Assembly: GCA_018052565.1 (NCBI GenBank)
Contig: JAGPNC010000005.1
Location: 1 to 49,650, forward strand
Direction: 5' to 3'
DNA: 49,650 nucleotides
Source of the DNA: Candidatus Shapirobacteria bacterium
GTDB taxonomy: Bacteria; Patescibacteriota; Microgenomatia; 0-14-0-10-38-17
The notes under the pieces were generated by a model that worked only from the letters and a program-made list of their open reading frames with translations, was not told the DNA's origin and searched no databases. Position numbers and translations under genes: made by a program. This document shows positions 39,032 through 46,059 of the stretch, piece by piece. Each line of letters starts with the position of its first letter. Position 1 is the first letter of the stretch.

Positions 39032-40351
39032 ATGAAGAAAATTAAGAAGGCGATTAATTGGTTTCGCGCTCGCCGCTGGTGTTGGCTTTTAGCGGTTATC
39101 TTAGTAGGCATAGGAGTTTTTTTCTTTTTTAAGAGTCGGAGTAATTCTTCGCCAAATATCCAAATACAAACAGCGACGGTAGAAAAGGGGACGCTGGTAG
39201 TAACGATTGCCGCCTCCGGCAGCATCACCTCTGCCAGCGATACGGATATTGTGACGGCTGCCAGCGGCGTGGTAAAAACGGTTTTAGTTAATAATGGTGA
39301 TAAGGTGGTTAAAGGCCAAAAAATTGCCGAAATTACTCCTGACGAAGAGGGGGCGGCGCGTCAATCTGATGCTTACCTTGCTTACCTTGAAAGTCAGGAA
39401 GCGGTAAAAACAGCCCAAAAGGAGAAAGCCGAGGCAGATATCGCCATGTGGGAGGCAAGAAAGGCAATTCTGGATGCCCAGGAGGCAATTGATTATAAGA
39501 ATAATAATACCATTAATCCGGCAACTAAGGAAGAATACACCGAAGAGGAAAAGGCAATTATTGATAAGACTTTAGATAAGGCCAAAGCGGCTTTTGAGGA
39601 AGCAGAGTTAAAATTTAAGAATGCCGACGTGGTGATTGCTAATGTTCAAGCAAAGCAAGCAGCGGCTTGGCGTAATTATCAAAAATCATCGGCAATTATT
39701 TATTCTCCCGCGGCAGGGGTGGTAAGCAACTTAACGCTTTCGCCCGGCGTGGTGCTGGCGGCAGAAACAAGCACAAGCGACAACAATACTGCCTCAACGC
39801 AGACATTGGGAAAAATTAAAAATCCCCAGGCATCGCTTCAGGCGACGGTTAATCTTTCCGAGTTTGAGGTTACCAAAGTTAAGCCGGGCCAAAAGGTAAC
39901 GCTTACTTTGGATGCCTATCCGGGGAAGACTTTTACCGGTAAGATTTTAGCGGTTAACACGAGCGGTAGTTCCAGCCAGGGGGTAGTTTCTTATCCGGCG
40001 ACGATTCTTCTTGATCCCACGACGGTCGAAATTTACCAGAATATGGCCGTTAGTGCTCAAATTATTCTTGATTCAAAAACGGATGTTTTACTGGTGCCTT
40101 CTTCGGCAATAAAAGAAAGTAACGGGAAAAATTTTGTAGAAGTAGTTAGCGATGAGGGAACAAAGTCGGTGGCCGTTGAGGTGGGAGAAAACAATGATAC
40201 GATGACGGAAATTATTTCTGGCCTTTCGGAGGGGCAAACGGTGGTCTCTTCGAAAGTTGATCTTAGCCAAAAAGTGCAATTTGGGAGCAGTGGCAGTACC
40301 TTCGGTGGCGCCTCTCCTTTTGGTGGTGGGGGTGAATTCAGGCCAAGATGA
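39032..40351 (+). CDS. HlyD/MacA-type periplasmic-adaptor-like efflux protein
   Basis: An N-terminal membrane helix (about 17-33) is followed by a lipoyl/barrel-sandwich part (SGVVKTVLVNNGDKVVKGQKI, about 78-98), a helical hairpin (about 110-215), a second lipoyl half (SPAAGVVSNLTLSPGVVL) and a beta-barrel (VNLSEFEVTKVKPGQKVTLTLDAYPGKTFTG). The end is Gly/Phe-rich. In a cell without an outer membrane it would act as an exported-side partner of the MacB-type pump encoded next. Its stop overlaps the ATPase gene by 4 nt. Confidence 0.9.
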   Translation: MKKIKKAINWFRARRWCWLLAVILVGIGVFFFFKSRSNSSPNIQIQTATVEKGTLVVTIAASGSITSASDTDIVTAASGVVKTVLVNNGDKVVKGQKIAEITPDEEGAARQSDAYLAYLESQEAVKTAQKEKAEADIAMWEARKAILDAQEAIDYKNNNTINPATKEEYTEEEKAIIDKTLDKAKAAFEEAELKFKNADVVIANVQAKQAAAWRNYQKSSAIIYSPAAGVVSNLTLSPGVVLAAETSTSDNNTASTQTLGKIKNPQASLQATVNLSEFEVTKVKPGQKVTLTLDAYPGKTFTGKILAVNTSGSSSQGVVSYPATILLDPTTVEIYQNMAVSAQIILDSKTDVLLVPSSAIKESNGKNFVEVVSDEGTKSVAVEVGENNDTMTEIISGLSEGQTVVSSKVDLSQKVQFGSSGSTFGGASPFGGGGEFRPR

Positions 40352-41064
40352 AAACAATGATTGAAGTAAACCATCTCTCCAAGGTTTATCGCAATGATTC
40401 GGTAGAAACCTTGGCATTAAATGACGTTTCTTTTGAGATTGAGAAAGGGGAGTTTATGGCGATTATGGGTCCTTCTGGATCGGGAAAATCTACCTTAATG
40501 CATATTTTAGGCTCCTTGGATAAACCTACCAGCGGGGAATATTTTTTAGAGGGAAAAGATATTAGCTCTCTTGATGATGATCAGCTAGCGGAGATTCGCA
40601 ACCAAAAAATTGGCTTTGTCTTTCAGTCTTTCAATCTTCTTCCTCGTTATACGGCCAAGCGCAACGTGATTTTGCCGATGATCTATGGTGATGTTCCTAA
40701 AGAGGAGCGAGAAAAGCGGGCGGTAAAATTTTTAAAGATGATGGGCCTAGAGAAAAGAATTGACCATACTCCGGCCCAGCTTTCCGGCGGCGAAAAACAG
40801 CGGGTGGCGATTGCTAGAGCGCTAACTTGTAATCCTAGCCTGATTTTAGCTGACGAGCCGACGGGCAACATCGCCACTGACCAAGCAAATGAGGTAATGA
40901 AAATTTTTCAAGATCTTAACGAGCGTGGCCATACTCTGGTGGTAATTACTCATGAAGAAGACATTGGCGCTTGCGCTAAGAGGATTATTACGATTAAAGA
41001 CGGGCGATTAGTGAGTGATAAGAAGAATAAAAGGCGCAAGATGGTGGGTAAACTTATTATTTAA
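40348..41064 (+). CDS. MacB/LolD-type ABC transporter ATPase
   Basis: This 238-residue ATPase powers the permease that follows. Walker A is [11 protein letters not shown] (about 41-51), the Q-loop [10 protein letters not shown], signature [15 protein letters not shown] (about 145-159), Walker [12 protein letters not shown], and the H-loop [12 protein letters not shown] overlaps the HlyD-like gene. The C-terminal [14 protein letters not shown] is basic. It belongs to the MacB/LolD class, which moves peptides, antibiotics or lipoproteins. Confidence 0.95.
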   Translation: MKTMIEVNHLSKVYRNDSVETLALNDVSFEIEKGEFMAIMGPSGSGKSTLMHILGSLDKPTSGEYFLEGKDISSLDDDQLAEIRNQKIGFVFQSFNLLPRYTAKRNVILPMIYGDVPKEEREKRAVKFLKMMGLEKRIDHTPAQLSGGEKQRVAIARALTCNPSLILADEPTGNIATDQANEVMKIFQDLNERGHTLVVITHEEDIGACAKRIITIKDGRLVSDKKNKRRKMVGKLII

Positions 41065-41076
41065 TTAGCGGCAAAA

Positions 41077-42300
41077 ATGGATTATAAAGAATTATTTTCC
41101 GAAAGCCTTATCTCGCTTGGTTTAAATAAAGTGCGGACCGGGCTGGCGATGTTGGGAGTGATTATTGGCATCGGCAGCGTGATCACCTTAGTTTCTTTAG
41201 GCCAGGCGTCGCAAAAGTCGGTGGCCAACCAAATTGAGGCGTTGGGAACGAATTTATTAACCATTTCACCGGTAGGGAGAAGTGTGGGGATGGTGCGGGG
41301 AGCGATGGGCGGCGGGACCACCCTTACCTTGGAAGATGCCGAAGCAATTGAAAATTCAAGCACGATTACGACGGTGGCAGCCGTTTCGCCGGAGTATGCC
41401 AGCCGTTCGCAGGTTATTGCTGGAGAGAATAATACTAATGCCCAAGTTTATGGAGTGACTCCTGCTTATTTGGAAGTCCATCGCCTTTCTTTAGCTAGCG
41501 GCTCATTTATTACTTCCCAACAAGTGTCTTCGCAAAGTCGGGTGGCGGTTTTGGGGCCAACGGTGGTAGAGGATTTATTTGGGGAGAATGCTAATCCGGT
41601 AGGGAAAACGATCAGAATTGAAGGCCAAAATTTTACCATTATTGGCGTGAGTGCGACAAAGGGAGGCAGCGGACCGCAAAGCCAGGATAACACGATTTTT
41701 GTCCCCCTCTCCACCGCCCAGAAAGTTCTTTACGGCGCAAAATATCTTTCCTCAATTGCGGTGGCAGCCAAAAGTGAGGACCAAATCGACTTGGCGCGCA
41801 ACCAGATTGGCTATCTGCTATTAGAACGCCACCATCTCCAGGATCCCCAGGAAGCTGATTTTCGTTTTCTTTCCCAAACAGATATTCTTTCTACCGCCTC
41901 CGAAGTAAGCGACACTTTTACCACTCTTTTAACAGGGATTGCGGTAATTTCTTTGGTGGTAGGCGGCATTGGCATTATGAATATTATGTTGGTGACGGTG
42001 ACAGAGAGGACGCGGGAGATAGGCTTGCGAAAAGCTTTGGGGGCAAAGAAAAAAATAATTACCACCCAGTTTTTAATCGAATCGGTGCTGCTTACTTTTA
42101 GCGGGGGGGCAATAGGGATTTCCCTGGGAGTGATTCTTTCCTACGTTTTGGCTTCTTACCTTGATCTTCCTTTTGTTTTATCCCTGCCTTCTATTCTTTT
42201 GGCCTTTGGCGTTTCGGTTTTAACGGGGATTATTTTTGGTTTTTATCCGGCTCAAAAAGCAGCCGGTTTGGAGCCAGTAGAGGCGTTGAGATACGAATAA
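41077..42300 (+). CDS. MacB/FtsX-type ABC permease
   Basis: A 407-residue permease: the first helix (about 20-42, AMLGVIIGIGSVITLVSLGQ) is followed by a large extracytoplasmic MacB-PCD domain (about 45-270), then three C-terminal helices. VVGGIGIMNIMLVTVTERTREIGLRKALGAKK and GFYPAQKAAGLEPVEALRYE are hallmark FtsX-family sequences. It starts 12 nt after the ATPase. Together with the HlyD-like protein it forms a MacAB-like export system. Confidence 0.95.
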   Translation: MDYKELFSESLISLGLNKVRTGLAMLGVIIGIGSVITLVSLGQASQKSVANQIEALGTNLLTISPVGRSVGMVRGAMGGGTTLTLEDAEAIENSSTITTVAAVSPEYASRSQVIAGENNTNAQVYGVTPAYLEVHRLSLASGSFITSQQVSSQSRVAVLGPTVVEDLFGENANPVGKTIRIEGQNFTIIGVSATKGGSGPQSQDNTIFVPLSTAQKVLYGAKYLSSIAVAAKSEDQIDLARNQIGYLLLERHHLQDPQEADFRFLSQTDILSTASEVSDTFTTLLTGIAVISLVVGGIGIMNIMLVTVTERTREIGLRKALGAKKKIITTQFLIESVLLTFSGGAIGISLGVILSYVLASYLDLPFVLSLPSILLAFGVSVLTGIIFGFYPAQKAAGLEPVEALRYE

Positions 42301-42303
42301 AAG

Positions 42304-42357
42304 AAATTCAAAATTCAAAATTCAAAAATCAAAAGTTAAAGATTAAAAGTCAAAATG
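42304..42357. repeat. Heptad repeat 15, A-arm only
   Basis: AAATTC-AAAATTC-AAAATTC-AAAAATC-AAAAGTT-AAAGATT-AAAAGTC-AAAATGG starting 3 nt after the permease stop. No T-arm follows within 300 bp. Confidence 0.7.
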
Positions 42358-42490
42358 GAAAAAATTGTTCAATTGTTAAATGGTTAAATTGCTCGAGCGA
42401 CTTGGCAGCTAGAGATTAGTAGCGGGCAGCTAGGAGGAAAATGTCTCTTCCTAATTCCCAACTACTATCTACTAACTACCAATCTTAGTT

Positions 42491-42560
42491 GTCATCCTGA
42501 CGAAAGTCAGGATCTGTTCTTCCAATCTGAAGATAGATTCTGTATTAAATCCAGAATGAC
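42491..42560. repeat. GTCATCCTGAC hairpin element
   Basis: ATCCTGAC (42494-42501) and GTCAGGAT (42506-42513) close a GAAA tetraloop; the outer GTCAT (42491) is matched by ATGAC at 42556-42560, with GAAGATAGATTC between. It is related to elements at 8831-8854, 13676-13758 and 20727-20754. The remaining 42358-42490 spacer shows no gene. Confidence 0.65.
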
Positions 42561-42634
42561 GGCCTTGCTTGGTTGATGATAACCTGTTCCTAATAAACTG
42601 AGTTTAGAAAAGGGGGGTGAGAGAAAAAGGAAAA

Positions 42635-43069
42635 ATGTCTAAACAAAAATTAATAATTATCGTCTTGGTAACTTTTTTAGTCGCTGGCGGGGGAGGTTTT
42701 TTTGCCGGCAAAAAATACCAGCAAAGCCGTTGGCCTAAAGCGGCTTTTGGGCAAAGAGAGCGATTTTCCGGCCAAATGGGTAACCCCGGTGGAGCAGGCA
42801 AACAAGGTAATCCTTCTTTAGGGGTAAGGCCTTTAAGCGGAAAAGTAATTAGTCAAGACGAAAAAGGCTTCACTGTCGGGTTGCCAGACGGCGGCAGCAA
42901 AATCGTTTTGCTTTCAGAAAATACCCTTTTTAAGAGAGTGGAAAATGCCGCCAAGGATGATTTGGCTGTTGGCAGCCAGGTGATGATTCTGGGCCAAGAG
43001 AATAGCGATGGTAGTATTAGTGCCCAAAGCGTTCAAATAGAAAACGCTGCCGTTGAGGAGAAAAAGTAA
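42635..43069 (+). CDS. Membrane-anchored small protein, DUF5666-like
   Basis: The start is ATG 42635 (MSKQKLIIIVLVTFLVAGGG), which puts a membrane helix at residues 5-24; an in-frame GTG 18 nt upstream is less likely. After a Gly/Gln/Pro-rich linker comes a small beta domain (about 70-140: SGKVISQDEKGFTVGLPDGG, VGSQVMILGQENSDGSISAQSVQI) resembling DUF5666. It follows the efflux operon but has its own 330-bp spacer, so joint function is only suggested by position. Confidence 0.7.
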   Translation: MSKQKLIIIVLVTFLVAGGGGFFAGKKYQQSRWPKAAFGQRERFSGQMGNPGGAGKQGNPSLGVRPLSGKVISQDEKGFTVGLPDGGSKIVLLSENTLFKRVENAAKDDLAVGSQVMILGQENSDGSISAQSVQIENAAVEEKK

Positions 43070-43076
43070 AAAGAAT

Positions 43077-43105
43077 GGGCGGTTAAGAAACCTTCTTAGC
43101 CGCCC
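43077..43105 (-). terminator. Hairpin terminator for the Fic gene
   Basis: GGGCGGTTAAGAA (43077-43089) pairs with TTCTTAGCCGCCC (43093-43105) with one G-T-type mismatch and a 3-nt loop. On the minus strand it is followed by ATTCTTTTTACTTTTT. It overlaps the fic stop codon and lies between convergent genes. Confidence 0.6.
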
Positions 43106-44078
43106 GGTAATAGACACCGCGGGTTTTGCCAAGTTTTTTAACCAAGCCCAGATTAATAAGTTTTTTAAGATCGTAGCGAAGGGTTCTTTCGTTAACGGCT
43201 AAGAATCTTCGCCTGATGAGGTCAAAATTAGCAAACTCATGGCCGCGGATGATGTTTAAAATCTCGGCGCGTCGGGGAAGAAGAAAATCTTCAATTTCTC
43301 CCCTTTGCTTTTTGGCAATTTCTTCTTTAGCTTTTTTAGCGGCCTCGTCAATCGTGCTCAGCATGAATTCTAAGTAGGCACTGACATCTTTTTCCGGCTC
43401 ATCTAAGGCCCGGTAATATTGGGAGCGTTTTTGGTCAAGATTTTCTTCCAGGCAAATAAGCCCCTTCATCGCGTAGTCGCTTTTTGCCAAAACCGCCTGA
43501 AGAAGGAGGCGGCCAACGCGGCCGTTACCATCCAAAAAGGGGTGAATTTTTTCAAAAGAATAATGGGCCAGACAGGCGCGGATGGGCACGAAAGGCTCTT
43601 TATCAGAATTAATAAAATTTAGCAGTCGTTTAAGGTGGGTGGGGATTTTTTTGGGAGAGGGCGGTAAATAAACAGCAATGCCGTTAGCATTAAAAATGGC
43701 GCTAACCTCGCTTCGGAATTTCCCTAAATTGCTTGGCTCAATTAAGCCTTTCATTACTATTTGGTGAAGGTCAAGAATATTTTTGGCGGTTAGGCCTTTC
43801 GCGCCTCTTTGATAAACCCAATTAAGAGCTTGGAGAATATTAAAGACTTCTTTCTTTTTTTGATCTTTAGAGGCCGTTCTTTGAAGTTCTTCTAAAGTGA
43901 GGGGATTGCCTTCAATTCGGGCCGAAAAAAGGGAGCTTTTAAGAGTTGATCTTCTCCTAATGTTGGCTTCAATCTCCGGAGGGATATTAATGTTGTTAAT
44001 GACTTCTTTGCTGGCTTCAATTGATTGAAGCCGTTGGCTAATTTCTCGGGTAAGAAAATATTTTGGCGGGATAAGCAT
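43083..44078 (-). CDS. Fic-domain AMP-transferase with C-terminal winged helix
   Basis: Fic proteins transfer AMP (or another nucleotide part) to hydroxyl side chains of target proteins. The catalytic motif HPFLDGNGR is at residues 179-187. An N-terminal inhibitory helix motif S52-x3-E56-G57-N58 (SARIEGN) marks the class II, self-inhibited type. The C-terminus (about 265-325, GHEFANFDLIRRRFLAVNERTLRYDLKKLINLGLVKKLG) is a winged helix, which could bind the repeated operator in its own promoter. The 331 residues show no damage. The role may be regulation or toxin-like growth control. Confidence 0.92.
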   Translation of the reverse strand: MLIPPKYFLTREISQRLQSIEASKEVINNINIPPEIEANIRRRSTLKSSLFSARIEGNPLTLEELQRTASKDQKKKEVFNILQALNWVYQRGAKGLTAKNILDLHQIVMKGLIEPSNLGKFRSEVSAIFNANGIAVYLPPSPKKIPTHLKRLLNFINSDKEPFVPIRACLAHYSFEKIHPFLDGNGRVGRLLLQAVLAKSDYAMKGLICLEENLDQKRSQYYRALDEPEKDVSAYLEFMLSTIDEAAKKAKEEIAKKQRGEIEDFLLPRRAEILNIIRGHEFANFDLIRRRFLAVNERTLRYDLKKLINLGLVKKLGKTRGVYYRAAKKVS

Positions 44079-44088
44079 CGTTAGTTTA

Positions 44089-44137
44089 ATCTTACCAAAT
44101 ATTACCTAATTTTGCCAGATATTACCAGATATTACCG
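44089..44137 (-). promoter_or_regulatory. Fic promoter with tandem GGTAATAT operator repeats
   Basis: On the minus strand the sequence is CGGTAATATC, TGGTAATATC, TGGCAAAATTA, GGTAATATT, TGGTAAGATT: five units of about 10 bp. The last contains an extended -10 (TGG-TAAGAT) that ends 10 nt before the fic ATG. The roughly 10-bp period puts units on one DNA face, as expected of a cooperative operator. Confidence 0.6.
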
Positions 44138-44310
44138 AAAAAATTTTAGTAATGAGCAAGAAAGACAAGGCTTTTTGAGATATAATTTTTAGGGTAAGTG
44201 AGGAATGTTGTTATGATGAGAAAGCAAAACCCTTGCAAATTTATGATGCAGGAAAGTTAATTAATTAAAAATAGAAAATCATTTGGAATGTAGTCTGGGG
44301 CTCTTGGAGC

Positions 44311-44354
44311 TTATTTAGAATAATTAGGTTAATTAGAATAATTAGAATAATTTT
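44311..44354. repeat. Nonamer repeat array, single arm
   Basis: TTTAGAAT-AATTAGGTT-AATTAGAAT-AATTAGAAT-AATTTTA. This is the right arm of the 895 and 37651 palindromes, without a left arm. The rest of 44138-44393 shows no gene. Confidence 0.7.
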
Positions 44355-44393
44355 ATCCCGTGTAAACATTATTATTAGTCAGATCAGGATATT

Positions 44394-44960
44394 ATGATTA
44401 AACGCAGAGGAAAGTCAAAACAAAACATCCTTTTATTTCTGGCCGCCCTTCTTTTGTTTTTGGCTTCTTTTTTCACAGAACCTGAAAAAAACTCCGAAGA
44501 ATCTCCTTTACCCACCCCTACCCCGGTTGGAGAAAAATTGCCAACCCCTTCGGCCAGTCAAGAAAGAGAGAAAGCAAAGGTGGCAAGAGTGATTGATGGG
44601 GATACGATTGAGTTGGAAGACGGCCGAAAAGTGCGCTATATTGGCATTGATACCCCCGAAACAGTTGATCCCAAAAAGCCGGTTCAATGTTATGGGAAAG
44701 AAGCCTATTTAGAGAATAAAAGTTTAGTGGAAGGAAAAGAGATTGAAATGGAAAAAGATGTCTCCGAAACTGACCATTACGGTCGGTTTTTGCGCTATGT
44801 TTGGGCAAAAGAAGTTTTTATTAACGAGTATTTGGTGCGGGAAGGCTTTGCCCACGCGGTTACTTTCCCGCCCGACGTGAAATATCAAGGGCTTTTCTTG
44901 GAAGCAGAGAGAAAGGCACGAGAAGAGAGCAAAGGATTTTGGAGCGGCGTTTGCCAGTAA
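44394..44960 (+). CDS. Membrane-anchored thermonuclease (SNase-like)
   Basis: This 188-residue protein has an N-terminal membrane helix (about 10-25, ILLFLAALLLFLASFF), a Ser/Pro/Thr linker with SPLPTPTPVGEKLPTP (about 37-52) and an SNase domain (about 60-187). Active-site segments match staphylococcal nuclease: VIDGDTIELEDGRKVRYIGIDTPET and DHYGRFLRYVWA, with the Arg/Glu/Arg set in plausible positions. It would face outside the cell and could degrade external DNA or RNA for nucleotide uptake, which suits a cell with limited biosynthesis. Confidence 0.9.
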   Translation: MIKRRGKSKQNILLFLAALLLFLASFFTEPEKNSEESPLPTPTPVGEKLPTPSASQEREKAKVARVIDGDTIELEDGRKVRYIGIDTPETVDPKKPVQCYGKEAYLENKSLVEGKEIEMEKDVSETDHYGRFLRYVWAKEVFINEYLVREGFAHAVTFPPDVKYQGLFLEAERKAREESKGFWSGVCQ

Positions 44961-45094
44961 CTATATGTTTAAATTTTAGAGGTGATTTTATGTTTATACC
45001 TATTTTGTGGCAAAAATACTTTTTAGGGGAAAAACAAAATCTGTTGGGCAAAAGAAATTTTGGCAAGATACGGGAAAAGAGAAAATGTCCGTGA

Positions 45095-45289
45095 AGAGAC
45101 GGGGTAAACTTTTACGACGAGGGCTTATCTGTTTTGCAAACGCGTGTTATTAATAAGAAAGTGGCGGCTACTTATTTTCAGGGGGAGGGGGACAAAGAGA
45201 ATGTAAAACGGTCGCTTAATAAGATAACAGATTTTCTTGACAAACAAATTAAACATGAGAAAATTAAAGAAGAAAGAAGGGGTTTTTGA
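45095..45289 (+). pseudogene. Coding-like remnant without a start
   Basis: An open frame of 64 codons (RDGVNFYDEGLSVLQTRVIN, then KKVAATYFQGEGDKENVKRS and on) ends at TGA 45287. It has no start codon and no recognised family, but amino-acid composition looks protein-like. It overlaps the first codons of the next gene in another frame. Confidence 0.3.
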
Positions 45290-45773
45290 CAAGACAAGAT
45301 TTATGAACAAGAAAAATTTAAGGCAATTTTTAATTGATTTAAATAAAGCAGGATATGCCGGTGGTGAGGAGAAAAAGTGGATAAAAGAGCCAGACGGTTC
45401 GACCACGATCCATTACGAAAAAAACGGATGGCGATCTTGTGATAATTTTTTTGGTGGCGAACCATATGGAGGAAGAACGGTGGTATTTAATGAAGGCAAA
45501 CCCGTATGGATCATGGTCTATTATGGATGGGTAGTTGAAGGAGTAGCAACTGATCCAGTTTATAAAGTCCTGAGAAAAGCCTTGATGCAAATGCCAGTAA
45601 AAGCGCCTTTTCGGGGTCCCAAAGAATACAAAGAAGAAAAATACACTTACAGAAATTTTTGGGAGGGCGATGTCGATAGATTCTCTGGCGAAGAGCAAAT
45701 TCTACAAGGGAAAAGATTAATTTATAAAGCTAATTATATCGGCGGTCTTGTTGATCAAAGGAGTGGGGCTTGA
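45255..45773 (+). CDS. DUF5680-like protein
   Basis: The core (from MNKKNLRQFLIDLNKAGYAGG at ATG 45303) resembles the DUF5680 family: WRSCDNFFGGEPYGGRTVVF, VWIMVYYGWV and a closing IYKANYIGGLVDQR. The function of that family is unknown. I give the ATG at 45255; 45303 is equally plausible and may be the natural domain start. Neither has a good Shine-Dalgarno sequence. At 157-173 residues it is soluble with no signal peptide. Confidence 0.65.
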   Translation: MRKLKKKEGVFDKTRFMNKKNLRQFLIDLNKAGYAGGEEKKWIKEPDGSTTIHYEKNGWRSCDNFFGGEPYGGRTVVFNEGKPVWIMVYYGWVVEGVATDPVYKVLRKALMQMPVKAPFRGPKEYKEEKYTYRNFWEGDVDRFSGEEQILQGKRLIYKANYIGGLVDQRSGA

Positions 45774-45909
45774 AAGATTTTTTATCTCTATTTTGGCTTG
45801 TATAGGACTTTCGCTTCCGAAGCAGCGCAGTTTACCTCGTTTTAGTTCCACCGGCCTCCGTTGGCCGTCTTTTGTGGAATCCGCAACTTTTATACCCCGT
45901 TCTTAGTAA

Positions 45910-46008
45910 GATTTAGGCATCGTTGCTGTAACCATTGTCTGGTTGCTGGTGGTTACTAGCGCCAGTCTTTTTTTTGCTGTTTCTTCCTTAAACCATCGAT
46001 TAAAGTAG
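45910..46008 (+). pseudogene. Membrane-segment remnant
   Basis: A frame without a start encodes GIVAVTIVWLLVVTSASLFF followed by AVSSLNHRLK and TAG. One hydrophobic helix plus a basic end suggests the tail of a decayed membrane protein. The rest of 45774-46059 shows no intact gene. Confidence 0.25.
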
Positions 46009-46059
46009 CTGAAAAAAGAGGAAGCGATTTCGCTAAAATGATTTCTTCATTAATTTCTC

